A stretch of DNA of 64,000 nt from Brevundimonas subvibrioides (GCF_002280785.1 NZ_NCEQ01000008.1:1-64000); one strand, 5' to 3'. Numbered from the stretch's first letter, positions 1-8,270 are shown. A program made the numbers and translations. The notes: generated from the sequence alone by a model not told the origin.

Positions 1-810
1 GCCCTTGGGATGCCAGAAGACCATGCCCCGGCCCTCTTCCTGCATGTGGAAGAGCTCCATCGCCTTGCCGACCTTGCGGTGGTCGCGCTTCTCGGCCTCC
101 TCCAGACGGGTCAGATAGGCGTCGAGATCCTCCTTCGTCGCCCAGGCGGTGCCGTAGATGCGCTGCAGCTGTTCGCGATTGCTGTCTCCGCGCCAGTAGG
201 CCCCGGCCAGCTTGGTCAGCTTGAAGGCCTTGCCCACCGACTTGGTCGAGGGGAAGTGCGGGCCCCGGCAAAGGTCGATCCAGTCGCCCTGTTTGTACAG
301 GGTGATCGTCTCCGTGCCCGGCAGGTCGCGGATCAGCTCGGCCTTGAACGCCTCGCCGCGCGCCTCGAAGAAGGTGATCGCCTCGTCGCGGTCCCAGACC
401 TCGCGCTCGAATTTCGCGTCGCGATCCACGATCCGCGACATCTCCTTTTCGATGGCGGCGAAGTCGTCGGTCGAGAAGGGCTGCTCGCGGAAGAAGTCGT
501 AATAGAACCCGTCCTCGATGGCCGGACCGATCGTGACCTGGGTTCCGGGGAACAGTTTCTGCACCGCCTCGGCCAGCACGTGGGCCGCATCATGCCGGAT
601 GGTGTAGAGCGCCTCGGGGTCGTCGCGCATGATCAGGCGGAAGTCGCCGCCGGTCTCCAGCACGCGGTTCAGGTCGCGCTGCTCGCCGTTCAGTTCGGCC
701 AGAACGGCCTTCTTGGCCAGCGACGGCGAGATGGCGTGGGCCACGTCGCGGGCGGTCGATCCGGCTGCATACTCGCGCACGGCGCCGTCGGGGAATTTGA
801 GTTCGATCAT
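1..810 (-). CDS. thrS: Threonyl-tRNA synthetase, N-terminal 270 residues (runs off left edge)
   Basis: Charges tRNA-Thr in the cytoplasm. The visible part holds the N-terminal TGS domain (about residues 1-62), then the editing domain with its HDAAH metal motif (residues 73-77), the DLCRGPH motif and the conserved AYWRGDSN and RIYGTAWA blocks. The class II catalytic core lies beyond base 1, so the gene is cut by the window and is not necessarily broken. The ATG at 810 fits family N-termini; an ATG one codon upstream (813) is also possible. It lies 13 bp downstream of yidD on the same strand. Identity is near certain from motif order. Confidence 0.96.
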   Translation of the reverse strand, partial: MIELKFPDGAVREYAAGSTARDVAHAISPSLAKKAVLAELNGEQRDLNRVLETGGDFRLIMRDDPEALYTIRHDAAHVLAEAVQKLFPGTQVTIGPAIEDGFYYDFFREQPFSTDDFAAIEKEMSRIVDRDAKFEREVWDRDEAITFFEARGEAFKAELIRDLPGTETITLYKQGDWIDLCRGPHFPSTKSVGKAFKLTKLAGAYWRGDSNREQLQRIYGTAWATKEDLDAYLTRLEEAEKRDHRKVGKAMELFHMQEEGRGMVFWHPKG

Positions 811-823
811 CATGGGGTGTTCG

Positions 824-1093
824 TCACTTTTCGCTTTCGCGCGTCGGGGCGACGACGCTGCGTGGCGGAACCGGGTCATATCCCGACCCGCCGAAGGGGT
901 GGCATTTACAGAGCCGACGCAGGGTGAGCCATCCCCCCTTGCGTAAACCATGCTGGATCAGGGCGTCGCGGCCATAGTCCGAACAGGTGGGCAGGAACCG
1001 GCAGGACTGGCCGAAGAAGGGGCTGAGCGTCACCTTGTAGCCCCGATGGGCCGCGCGGACGCCGCGTTCGTAGAGAGTACCGGAGCTGGCCAT
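824..1093 (-). CDS. yidD: Membrane protein insertion efficiency factor YidD
   Basis: An 89-residue protein of the YidD (DUF37) family, small inner-membrane-associated proteins thought to assist YidC-dependent insertion. The family hallmarks are visible: the [17 protein letters not shown] block with its cysteines, [14 protein letters not shown], then GGSGYDPVP near the C-terminus. Length is normal for the family. It is co-directional with thrS (13 bp gap). In most bacteria yidD sits by rpmH-rnpA-yidC; here it lies beside thrS and a scaffold-protein gene. Confidence 0.93.
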   Translation of the reverse strand: MASSGTLYERGVRAAHRGYKVTLSPFFGQSCRFLPTCSDYGRDALIQHGLRKGGWLTLRRLCKCHPFGGSGYDPVPPRSVVAPTRESEK

Positions 1094-1175
1094 GGTGCGG
1101 GCTTATCCCTTGCCGAGGGCGAGGGAGCAACTCGGTCTCAAGTAGCGCGAAGCGCGGTAGACCAAGAAGGATGCC

Positions 1176-1631
1176 CTAGGCGGCGCCGGCGAGACGCGTT
1201 CGTGTTCCCAGCGCCTGGGACACGGCGTCCAGCGTCGCTTCAATGGCGACCATGGTGGAGGCATGCCGCGCCGGATAGTCGGCGACCTGCTTCAGGGCGC
1301 GCAGGCCCTCGAACCGGCCGTCCGGGCCTTCGCCGCCGGATTTCAACATCGACAGCATGGCGTCGCGGGCGGACTGCAGCTCTTCGGTCGTCGCGCCGAT
1401 AACGACCTCGCCGACCACGCCCGCCGCAGCCTGACCCAGCGCGCAGGCCTTCACGTCCTGGGCGAAGTCGGCGATGCGGCCGTCCGCATCCAGCACGACA
1501 TCGACCGTCGCCTTCGATCCGCACAGCTTCGCGACCCTTTCGCCCGTGCCTTCGGGCTCGGCCAGCCGGCCGGCGTGCGGCAGGTTGGCCGCCAGCGTCA
1601 GGATGCGCGTGCTGTAGAGATCGTCGATCAT
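1176..1631 (-). CDS. IscU/NifU-like iron-sulfur cluster scaffold protein
   Basis: The N-terminus (MIDDLYSTRILTLAANLP) and the KLCGSKATVDV and VKACALGQAAA blocks place this in the IscU/SufU/NifU-N scaffold fold, on which [2Fe-2S] clusters are assembled. Two of the three canonical cysteines are present. The third, normally shortly after a YPAR-like segment, appears replaced: YPARHASTMVAIEA contains no Cys. The protein may therefore be a divergent or non-canonical scaffold. I chose the ATG at 1631 over a GTG at 1658 because homologues begin at MIDDLY; neither has a clear Shine-Dalgarno. It is co-directional with yidD. Confidence 0.8.
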   Translation of the reverse strand: MIDDLYSTRILTLAANLPHAGRLAEPEGTGERVAKLCGSKATVDVVLDADGRIADFAQDVKACALGQAAAGVVGEVVIGATTEELQSARDAMLSMLKSGGEGPDGRFEGLRALKQVADYPARHASTMVAIEATLDAVSQALGTRTRLAGAA

Positions 1632-1778
1632 GCCCGCGATATAGGCGCTGGACGCCACGGGGAGAAGACGGCGACATCACGCCCACGTTAGACCGGGTGA
1701 TTTGCCACCGGAACGATTGCCGGGTTACCGTTCTTTCCGTCCCCGACGCTTATGTCTTCAGATTGCCAAGGATTTTTC

Positions 1779-2354
1779 ATGCGCCTGACCCTGATCGCCG
1801 CCGTTTCCGCCGTCGCCCTGCTGGGCGGAGCCGTCCAGGCGTCCGCCGCCGCTCCGCTGACGACCGCAACCCGGGCGACCGAATATTCCGACGCCCAGCT
1901 TCAGGCCTTCGGCACGGCCATGACCGCCGTCCGCGCCGCCGCCCCGACCGACGGTACGGCCCCGACCGCCGAGCAGCAGGCCGCCATGGCCGCCGCCATC
2001 GAGGCCGCCGGCATGGACATCACCGCCTTCAACGCCCTGGCCACCGCCGTCTCGACCGACGCAGTGCTCCAGGCGCGCCTCGCCGTCCTCGCCACGCCGG
2101 ACTCGCCGGCCGGTTCGGTCGCCGCCTCGGTGACAGACGCCGAGGTCGCCCAGTTCGGGGCCGCCATGGTTCAGGTCCGCGCGGCCGCTCCGACCGACGG
2201 CGCGGCCCCGACCACGGAACAGCAGGCCGCCATGGCCGCCGCCGTCTCGGCCTCGGGTCTGGCCCTGGACCGGTTCAATGCGATCGCCGGCGCCGTCTCG
2301 ACCGACGAACGCCTGCGCGCCCGTCTCGAGCTCGCCGACGCCAAGGGCGGCTGA
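1779..2354 (+). CDS. Exported protein with two tandem DUF4168-like domains
   Basis: About 191 residues. A signal peptide (MRLTLIAAVSAVALLGG..., cleavage near ASA-AAP) is followed by two similar ~65-residue units, each with the pattern sDAqlqaFgaAm.qVRAAAPTDG...EQQAAMAAA..asGl....FNaia.AVSTD..LrARL. This matches my memory of DUF4168, whose function is unknown. The repeats are also close at DNA level around 1970-2000 and 2215-2245, suggesting a fairly recent internal duplication. The ATG at 1779 is preferred over one at 1752 because it starts the signal peptide directly. Its stop lies 3 bp from the convergent TPR gene. Confidence 0.72.
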   Translation: MRLTLIAAVSAVALLGGAVQASAAAPLTTATRATEYSDAQLQAFGTAMTAVRAAAPTDGTAPTAEQQAAMAAAIEAAGMDITAFNALATAVSTDAVLQARLAVLATPDSPAGSVAASVTDAEVAQFGAAMVQVRAAAPTDGAAPTTEQQAAMAAAVSASGLALDRFNAIAGAVSTDERLRARLELADAKGG

Positions 2355-2357
2355 AAC

Positions 2358-3191
2358 CTATTGACCCTGTAGCGAGGACCAGGTCCGGACCAGGGCGGGG
2401 GAGGCGGTGTCGGTTTCGACCCCCGCCGTCGCCGGCCGGACCTGGTTCCTCAACCATTCCAGATTGCGCTCGGCGGCTTCGGGCGGCAGGTCGCGGCGGA
2501 TGATCTGTTCGGCTTCCGGGATCCTGCCCTGAAGTCCCAGGGCCATGGCGAGGTTCAGCCGCATCTGCAGCGAAGCGCCCGGCTGCGCCACCGCGCGACG
2601 CAGCAGCGTCTCGGCGCCGGCCGGATCGCCGCCGGTCATCTGGGCCATGGCGGCGTTGTTCATCACCTCGGCATTGTCCGGCGACAGGCGCAGGGCCTCG
2701 TTCCAGGCGGCGCGCGCGTCGTCGGCGCGCCGCACCTGCTGATAGGCGACGCCCAGCAGCGACAGAGGCCGCCAGTCGCCGGGCGCCAGAGCCTTCGCCT
2801 GTTCCAGGGCCGCGATGCCGTAGAAGGCCTGACCCCGCGCGATATGGGCCCGCCCGATCTCCAGCATGGCGTCGACGTTCTGCGGCTGGGTCACCAGCAC
2901 CTGCTGGGCGACCGTCGCGGCCTGTTCGTGCTGGCCCAGCTGACGCAAGGCCTCGGCCAGTTTCACCCCGGCGACCGGATCGGCCGGATTGACCTCGACC
3001 TCGCGCGACCAGAAGACCGAACGCGCCAGCGGGTCGAGACGGCCATAGGCGGCGCGCTGTTCGGCCGTGGCGGCCACGCGCGGGGCGGCCGCCTGTCCGG
3101 TCTGGGCCGAGGCGGGATCGGTCAGGGCCAGACCGCCCACGAGGGTCAGGGCGATCAGGGCGATTGAGCTTGAGGCCCGGGTGCGCGACAT
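2358..3191 (-). CDS. Exported tetratricopeptide repeat protein
   Basis: Has a signal peptide (MSRTRASSSIALIALTLVGG...ASA) followed by several degenerate TPR units between about residues 60 and 240, recognisable by alternating LG..Y...G....A....A....P packing. Overall it resembles TadD-like Flp pilus assembly TPR proteins, but no tad genes are nearby, so only the fold is called. A role as a periplasmic scaffold is inferred. The ATG at 3191 is chosen four codons inside the longest frame because it begins the signal peptide. Confidence 0.75.
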   Translation of the reverse strand: MSRTRASSSIALIALTLVGGLALTDPASAQTGQAAAPRVAATAEQRAAYGRLDPLARSVFWSREVEVNPADPVAGVKLAEALRQLGQHEQAATVAQQVLVTQPQNVDAMLEIGRAHIARGQAFYGIAALEQAKALAPGDWRPLSLLGVAYQQVRRADDARAAWNEALRLSPDNAEVMNNAAMAQMTGGDPAGAETLLRRAVAQPGASLQMRLNLAMALGLQGRIPEAEQIIRRDLPPEAAERNLEWLRNQVRPATAGVETDTASPALVRTWSSLQGQ

Positions 3192-3263
3192 GGGACGGTC
3201 CAATCGGATTTCTGCCCCTCAAGAATCGGCGCTCTGCGTCAAGCATTGGTTAATAGTCGCCCC

Positions 3264-4655
3264 ATGTCCGTGATCTCGCCCGACGCCCTCGTCCCCTCCG
3301 ACAGCCCCGGGGCGGCGACCGCCACGCCGGTCCGTTTCGTCGGGCCGAAGGCTGCGCTCGACGCCCCGGTCCAGGCCTGGGCCGGGCGGATGGGGTTCCG
3401 GGGCAAGGCGGGCGAGGTGCTGGTCATCCCCGACGCGGACGGCGGCATCGATCACGTGCTGGTCGGGACGGGCAAGACCTTCGATCCGATGAGCGCCCGC
3501 GCCCTTTCGGCCAGACTGCCCGAGGGCCTCTATCGGCTCGAGGCGGACCCCGAGGACGCCCGCGTCGCGGCCCTGGCCTTCCTCCTCGGGCGCTATGTCT
3601 TCGATCGTTACAAGACCCGGGAGCGGCCCGAGGTGCGGCTGGTCGCGCCGGACGGGCTGGATGTCGCCGAGGCCCTGCGCATCGCCTCGGCCTGCGCCCT
3701 GGCCCGGGAAATGGTCGATACCCCGCCCGCCGATATGGGCCCGCTGCAGATGGAGACCATCGCCCGCGAGATCGCCGAGGCCCACGGCGCCTCGATCTCG
3801 GTCATCACCGGCGACGACCTGCTGGAAGAGAACTATCCGGCCATTCACGCCGTCGGTCGCGCCGCCGCCCCGCATCGCGCGCCCCGGATCATCGAGATCG
3901 GCTGGAATCTGGACAAGACGGACCGGCCGTTGGTCGCCCTGGTCGGCAAGGGGGTGGCGTTCGATACCGGGGGACTCGACATCAAGTCGGCGGCCGGCAT
4001 GCGCAACATGAAGAAGGACATGGGCGGCGCGGCCCATGCGCTCGCGCTGGCGCGACTGGTCCTGCAGGCGGGCCTTGATGTGCGCCTCGTCGTGCTTGTC
4101 GCAGCGGTCGAGAACGCCATCTCCGGCGACGCTTTCCGGCCGGGCGACGTGCTGCAGAGCCGCAAGGGCCTGACCATCGAGATCGGCAATACGGACGCTG
4201 AGGGACGGCTGATCCTCGCCGACGCCCTTGCGCGGGCCGGCGAGCACGACCCCGACCTGACCCTGGACTTCGCCACCCTGACCGGCGCGGCGCGCATCGC
4301 GCTCGGCCCGGAGTTGCCGCCCCTCTACACCGACGACGAGGCGCTGGCGGCCGACTTCCTGGCGGCGGCGGACGCCGTGCGCGATCCCCTGTGGCGGATG
4401 CCGCTGTGGCCCGGCTATCGCGCAGCGATCGACTCGGACATCGCCGATGTTCGCAACGACTCGGCGGCCTGGGCTCAAGGCGGGTCGATCACCGCCGCCC
4501 TGTTCCTGCAGAAATTCGCCCCGACCAGCGGCGCCTGGGCCCATCTGGACGTCTTCGCCTGGAACAGCCGGGGCCGCCCGGGTCATCCCGAGGGCGGAGA
4601 GGCGCAGAGCCTCCGTGCCGCCTACGCCATGCTGAAGGCGCGGTACGCGGGCTGA
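3264..4655 (+). CDS. M17 leucyl aminopeptidase family protein
   Basis: A cytosolic dinuclear-metal aminopeptidase that removes N-terminal residues from peptides. The C-terminal catalytic domain shows GKGVAFDTGGLDIK (metal and active-site Lys/Asp), KKDMGGAA (metal Asp) and the signature NTDAEGRL (about residues 309-316) with the Asp/Glu ligands and Arg. The start is ATG 3264; the longer frame would need a TTG at 3246. At 463 residues it is slightly shorter than classical PepA (~500). Its 3' end overlaps the convergent membrane-protein gene by 34 bp. The NlpC/P60 gene lies downstream on the same strand, suggesting shared roles in peptide turnover (inference). Confidence 0.94.
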   Translation: MSVISPDALVPSDSPGAATATPVRFVGPKAALDAPVQAWAGRMGFRGKAGEVLVIPDADGGIDHVLVGTGKTFDPMSARALSARLPEGLYRLEADPEDARVAALAFLLGRYVFDRYKTRERPEVRLVAPDGLDVAEALRIASACALAREMVDTPPADMGPLQMETIAREIAEAHGASISVITGDDLLEENYPAIHAVGRAAAPHRAPRIIEIGWNLDKTDRPLVALVGKGVAFDTGGLDIKSAAGMRNMKKDMGGAAHALALARLVLQAGLDVRLVVLVAAVENAISGDAFRPGDVLQSRKGLTIEIGNTDAEGRLILADALARAGEHDPDLTLDFATLTGAARIALGPELPPLYTDDEALAADFLAAADAVRDPLWRMPLWPGYRAAIDSDIADVRNDSAAWAQGGSITAALFLQKFAPTSGAWAHLDVFAWNSRGRPGHPEGGEAQSLRAAYAMLKARYAG

Positions 4656-5281
4656 ACCGCCCATCCCGGGCCGTCGTCGTCGGCAGTCCTTCCGGTCGGA
4701 CGTGATGACGGCCTGATCGCCCGGCGGGCTCGGGCCGCGCGCCTGCGCAGGAGCGCAAAAACCTGTCGGGGTCCGGCGGTCGCCTGCGCCCGGATCGCTC
4801 TGAGCCCGTTCGTGGCCAGAATCGCGCCCGTGATCAGCAGGGCGTCGACGAACACCCCCACGTCAAACATCGCGAACCAGACCAGCGTATCGGGCAGCAG
4901 GAAGCCGAACAGCCGCATCCCGTCCGCCTCGAACAACAGGACCAGGACGAAGCCGATCACCGCCAGCAAGGCATGGAAGGCGGCCTTGCCGCGATGGATC
5001 CGGTTCAACCGCCGCGCCGGCTCCTCGACCAGCCAGCGTTTGAGACCTCGCCCGATCCCGGTGTCCGGAAACCCCAGCATCACGATGACCACCGCCGTCA
5101 TCAAACCCGGAACCAGCAGCATCGGCCCCTCCGCCATCACGTCGAACTGAACTGGCGTTCCCGGCCCGTGATTCAAGAGGTCCACGGATCGGGCCCAGGC
5201 CGCGAGCCGGAGCCTGTCCTCCGGCCGATCGGAGATCGGACCGGGGCGCGGCGAGCGGTCGCGCACAAAAAAGCGCGCCAT
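4622..5281 (-). CDS. Hypothetical inner-membrane protein
   Basis: A 219-residue protein starting MARFFVRD. Hydrophobic spans are visible near MLLVPGLMTAVVIVMLGF, AFHALLAVIGFVLVLLF, and LVWFAMFDVGVFVDALLITGAIL, so three to four membrane segments are likely. The C-terminal ~60 residues are Arg-rich and probably cytoplasmic. I recognise no family. The ATG at 5281 is chosen because it leaves a divergent 57-bp promoter region with the NlpC/P60 gene; the frame remains open upstream but only antisense to that gene. The 34-bp tail overlap with the aminopeptidase gene is unusual but plausible. Confidence 0.6.
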   Translation of the reverse strand: MARFFVRDRSPRPGPISDRPEDRLRLAAWARSVDLLNHGPGTPVQFDVMAEGPMLLVPGLMTAVVIVMLGFPDTGIGRGLKRWLVEEPARRLNRIHRGKAAFHALLAVIGFVLVLLFEADGMRLFGFLLPDTLVWFAMFDVGVFVDALLITGAILATNGLRAIRAQATAGPRQVFALLRRRAARARRAIRPSSRPTGRTADDDGPGWAVQPAYRAFSMA

Positions 5282-5338
5282 TAACGGGACTTTCGCCTTC
5301 GTCTGGCAGACATATGGGCCAACCGTCAGGGCCTTCGC

Positions 5339-6121
5339 TTGAACGACCTCCCGACCGACTTCGACGCCCGCACCACCCTCGCCCGGCCCGATCTGGCCGC
5401 GCAGGCGTTGGAAGGCCGCGTTCGGGCCGAGACCTTCCGCGCGACCGAGCCGATGCGCGGCGCCGTTCCGGTCGCGGATATCCACGCCGAGGCCGACACC
5501 GCCTCCGAACGGATCGACCAGCTTCTGCACGGTGAAATCTTCGACGTCCTCGACCGGCGCGGCGGACGCGTCTGGGGCCAGGCCCGTCGCGACGGGATCG
5601 TGGGCTGGATGGACGCCTCGGCGCTGGTTCCGCATGTCGGCCTTCCGACCCGCCGGATCGCTTCGGCCACGGCCGCCCTGCCGCTCAATGCCCTCGTCGA
5701 CGACGCCTCAGCCGACAGCGCGCCCATCGGCGCGTTCGAGACCGATCCCGTCGCTGTGGCCGAACGCCTGCTGGGCGTGCCGCACAGCCTCGGCGCCCGC
5801 TCGTCTCTGGCCACGGACTGCTCAGGCCTGGTGCAGCAGGCCCTGTTCGCCTGCGGCCTCGCCGGTCCGCGCCATTCCGACGGCCAGGCCCAACTCGGCG
5901 TCGCGGTTTCGCGTGACCAGGCCCGGCGCGGCGACATCGTCGTCTGGCTGAACGTCTCCAGCGACCACAGCTGGACCGGTCATTCGGCCTTCATCCTGGA
6001 CGAGACCCGCGTCATCCACGCCACCGGCTTCCACGGCGCGGTGACCCTCGAGGCTTTCGCCGAGGCGGACGCCCGCTGTCTGGCCGACGGCTTCGAGCCC
6101 GCCGTCTTCCGGCGTCTCTGA
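5339..6121 (+). CDS. NlpC/P60 (C40) cell-wall hydrolase with SH3-like domain
   Basis: A 260-residue protein. Residues ~25-105 look like a bacterial SH3 domain (GIVGWMDASALV). A C40 papain-like domain follows, with the catalytic Cys in TDCSGLVQQALFACG and the His in GHSAFILD. Such enzymes cleave D-Glu-mDAP or related peptide bonds in peptidoglycan. No signal peptide is evident, so export or a recycling role is unclear. The start is a TTG at 5339; I found no in-frame ATG nearby that preserves the conserved N-terminus, so the start is the least certain part. It sits downstream of the M17 gene. Confidence 0.88.
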   Translation: MNDLPTDFDARTTLARPDLAAQALEGRVRAETFRATEPMRGAVPVADIHAEADTASERIDQLLHGEIFDVLDRRGGRVWGQARRDGIVGWMDASALVPHVGLPTRRIASATAALPLNALVDDASADSAPIGAFETDPVAVAERLLGVPHSLGARSSLATDCSGLVQQALFACGLAGPRHSDGQAQLGVAVSRDQARRGDIVVWLNVSSDHSWTGHSAFILDETRVIHATGFHGAVTLEAFAEADARCLADGFEPAVFRRL

Positions 6122-6159
6122 TCCAGCCTCCGCGCTCCCCGGCGAGACGGGTGTCCCAA

Positions 6160-6190
6160 ACGAAACAGGCGGCCCCGGAGGACCGCCTGC
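6160..6190 (-). terminator. Rho-independent terminator of the cytochrome c gene
   Basis: A 7-bp perfect stem CAGGCGG/CCGCCTG (6166-6172 with 6183-6189) closes a GC-rich loop. Read on the minus strand it is followed by TTTCGTTT. It sits just after the cytochrome c stop codon and could also terminate the convergent NlpC/P60 transcript. Confidence 0.6.
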
Positions 6191-6217
6191 TCGAAGCCTG
6201 AAATTTTGGCTAGGCCC

Positions 6218-6946
6218 TTAGTTCCCCGGAGCGGCGCTCGTCGCGGCCGGCGGAGCGACCGGAGCGGTCTGGGTCGTCGCGGCGCCGGTGGCGGCCTCAG
6301 CCGGAGCCGCGCCCGATTCCGTCGCGGCCGTCTCGGCGACGGCGCCCTCGGCAGGAACGTCACCCCCGGCCGGAGCGGCGCCGGGCTGACGCGCAGGATC
6401 CGACGCGGGGATCGCATAGCCGGCCGAACCCTGGCTGCGCAGATAGGCGATCAGATTGATACGGGTCGGGGTGTCGCGCAGGCCTGCGAACGACATCTTG
6501 GTGCCCGGGACATAGCGGTTCGGCGCAGTGATGAACTGGTCCAGCTGGTCGTAGCCCCAGGCCGGAGCCTCGGCCTTGTGCGCGGCCATGGCGTCCGAAT
6601 AGGCGAAGCCGGCGCGGTGCATGACCGGACCACCCACGACGCCGAACAGGTTCGGGCCGATGCCGTCGGCGCCGCCTGCGGCGATGTTGTGGCAGGCCTG
6701 GCAGCGCGCGAAGGCGGCTTCACCGGCGGCCAGATCGGCGGCCGGCAGAACCATGCCCCAGTCCGGCGCCAGCTCGACCTCGGCGGGGCCGCTGGCGGCC
6801 TCTTCAGGCGCGTCGACGAAATAGCCCATCTTCTCAGGCGCGCGCGTCGTGTAGACCGCGCTCGAAACCTGCTGGACCACCAGGATGGCGAACACCGTCC
6901 CCAGGCCCGCACCGAATATCTTGTTCAACTTCAGATCGCCGCTCAT
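6218..6946 (-). CDS. Membrane-anchored c-type cytochrome (CycM/c552-like)
   Basis: An uncleaved N-terminal anchor (around KIFGAGLGTVFAILVVQQV) is followed by a class I cytochrome c domain with heme site CQACH, a GPNLFGVVGG segment and an axial Met in GTKMSF, then an Ala/Pro-rich tail of about 60 residues. Membrane-bound cytochromes of this type carry electrons from the bc1 complex to terminal oxidases in alphaproteobacteria; the specific assignment is by resemblance. The low-complexity tail is longer than in most homologues I can recall. A terminator follows directly. Confidence 0.87.
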   Translation of the reverse strand: MSGDLKLNKIFGAGLGTVFAILVVQQVSSAVYTTRAPEKMGYFVDAPEEAASGPAEVELAPDWGMVLPAADLAAGEAAFARCQACHNIAAGGADGIGPNLFGVVGGPVMHRAGFAYSDAMAAHKAEAPAWGYDQLDQFITAPNRYVPGTKMSFAGLRDTPTRINLIAYLRSQGSAGYAIPASDPARQPGAAPAGGDVPAEGAVAETAATESGAAPAEAATGAATTQTAPVAPPAATSAAPGN

Positions 6947-7080
6947 CGCGTCGTCGCATCCCGCTTCTAGAGGCCCGGCCGGCTCGGCAAACCGGGCGAA
7001 ATCTTGATTGGCGGTCTCTTACACGCTAGCGCCGCCTTCGCAACCGGCCCCGGACCTCACTTTGAGCGTCCGGACGTCGC

Positions 7081-7830
7081 ATGACCGGAAGGCCTGCCGT
7101 GACGCCTTTGATACTGATACCGACTCGCATGTCAGCGACCCGCCTTCCGGGCAAGCCGCTGGCCGATATCGGCGGCAAGCCGATGGTGATCCGGGCCTGG
7201 GAACAGGCCGTCCTGTCCGGCCTGCCGGTCGCCGTCGCGGCGGGCGACCAGGAGATCGTCGATGTGATCGAGGCCGCCGGCGGCCGCGCCGTCCTGACGG
7301 ACCCGGCCCTGCCCAGCGGCTCCGACCGGGTCCTGGCGGCGCTGGAGGCGCTGGATCCCGACGGCGACTATGATTCGATCATCAACCTGCAAGGCGACAT
7401 GCCGTTCGCCGACCCTGGCATCGCCACCGCCTGCGCGGCCCTGCTGCACGGCGAGCCGGGCTGCGACATCGCCACCCTGGTCGCGCCCGAAGCCGATGTC
7501 TCGGACCGGTCCAACGTCGATGTGGTCAAGGCGGTGCTGGCGATCGCGCAAGGCGAGAAACACGGCCGCGCCCTCTATTTCACCCGCTCGATTCTGTACG
7601 GCGACGCGCCGGTCTGGCGTCACATCGGCGTCTACGGCTACCGCCGCGAGGCCCTGAAACGCTTCTGCGCCGCCCCGCCTTCGCCGCTGGAGCAGCGCGA
7701 GAAGCTGGAACAGCTGCGGGCTCTGGAGCTGGGCCTGTCGATCTGGGCCGCCGTGATCGACGCGGCGCCGATCTCGGTGGACAATCCGGCGGACCTTGAG
7801 GCGGCGCGGGCTCTGGCGAGCAGGGATTAG
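7081..7830 (+). CDS. kdsB: 3-deoxy-manno-octulosonate cytidylyltransferase
   Basis: Activates Kdo as CMP-Kdo for lipid A core synthesis in the cytoplasm. Hallmarks: the nucleotide-binding ILIPTRMSATRLPGKPLADIGG, NLQGDMPF, RALYFTRS, WRHIGVYGYRREAL, and EKLEQLRALE near the end. Length (249 residues) is normal. The last codons (AGG GAT TAG) lie within the first heptamer of a tandem repeat starting at 7823, so the final Arg-Asp and the stop appear to derive from an inserted cassette. A GTG at 7099 is an alternative start. Confidence 0.95.
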   Translation: MTGRPAVTPLILIPTRMSATRLPGKPLADIGGKPMVIRAWEQAVLSGLPVAVAAGDQEIVDVIEAAGGRAVLTDPALPSGSDRVLAALEALDPDGDYDSIINLQGDMPFADPGIATACAALLHGEPGCDIATLVAPEADVSDRSNVDVVKAVLAIAQGEKHGRALYFTRSILYGDAPVWRHIGVYGYRREALKRFCAAPPSPLEQREKLEQLRALELGLSIWAAVIDAAPISVDNPADLEAARALASRD

Positions 7831-7850
7831 GGATTAGGGATTAGGGACTA
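7823..7850 (+). repeat. Left heptamer array of the cassette
   Basis: Four tandem 7-mers (GGGATTA three times, GGGACTA once). The kdsB stop codon TAG lies at 7828-7830, spanning the first heptamer boundary. Confidence 0.9.
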
Positions 7851-7868
7851 GGTCAAGGGAACAGAGCC

Positions 7869-8252
7869 ATGACTGCGAAATCCTACAAAGACCTCTTGGT
7901 CTGGCAGAAAAGCGTTGATCTGGCCTGTGACGTTCACCGGCTCACACGGCTGCTCCCAAAGGAGGAAGCCTATCGCCTGACGAGCCAGATCATTCGCGCA
8001 TCGAGCTCGATCCCAGCGAACGTAGCCGAGGGCAACGGCCGGAACACGCGTCGCGATTACGCCCACTTCGTAAGCATTGCGCGAGGCTCGGCTGCGGAAC
8101 TCGAGACCTTTCTGATCATCATCCAGCGTCTGGAATTGGCTCCGGCCGAACAGGTTCAGCAACTGCTTGGCCGCACCGAGGAGGTCGCGCGCATGTTGAA
8201 CGCGCTTCGTTCGAAGTTGGCCGCGCCGCCCGAGCCGAAGCTTAGTCCCTAA
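7869..8252 (+). CDS. Four-helix bundle protein (23S rRNA intervening-sequence protein family)
   Basis: A 127-residue protein with the family's signature elements: a YKDLLVWQKSVDLACDVHRLT start, ASSSIPANVAEGNGR in the middle, YAHFVSIARGSAAELET and a last helix ending in LNALRSKL. Family members fold as pentameric four-helix bundles and occur inside 23S rRNA intervening sequences, in DGR accessory loci (Avd-related), or as lone cassettes. Function here is unknown. The stop TAA (8250-8252) lies in the right heptamer array. Base composition is lower in GC than flanking genes, which fits recent acquisition. Confidence 0.9.
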   Translation: MTAKSYKDLLVWQKSVDLACDVHRLTRLLPKEEAYRLTSQIIRASSSIPANVAEGNGRNTRRDYAHFVSIARGSAAELETFLIIIQRLELAPAEQVQQLLGRTEEVARMLNALRSKLAAPPEPKLSP

Positions 8253-8270
8253 TCCCTAATCCCCAGTCCC
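8243..8270 (-). repeat. Right (inverted) heptamer array of the cassette
   Basis: Four 7-mers in opposite orientation to the left array (TAGTCCC, TAATCCC, TAATCCC, CAGTCCC). It contains the stop codon of the cassette gene and, on the minus strand, the stop codon of nudC. Confidence 0.9.

Larger units (their letters stand above)
7823..8270. mobile_element. Heptamer-bracketed four-helix-bundle gene cassette
   Basis: A 448-bp unit holding one small gene (7869-8252). The left end has four heptamers, GGGATTA x3 then GGGACTA. The right end has the inverted series TAGTCCC, TAATCCC x2, CAGTCCC. The central 21 bp of the two ends are a perfect inverted repeat (7830-7850 with 8243-8263). The enclosed gene is visibly less GC-rich than its neighbours. 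Both flanking genes terminate inside the repeats. These features suggest an acquired cassette; no transposase is present, so any mobilisation would need trans-acting functions. Mobility is inference. Confidence 0.55.

Noticed and set aside
7823-8270. CRISPR array or telomere interpretation of the GGGATTA repeats
   Set aside because: There are no spacers, the units are tandem 7-mers, only four per side, and the sides are inverted around a gene.
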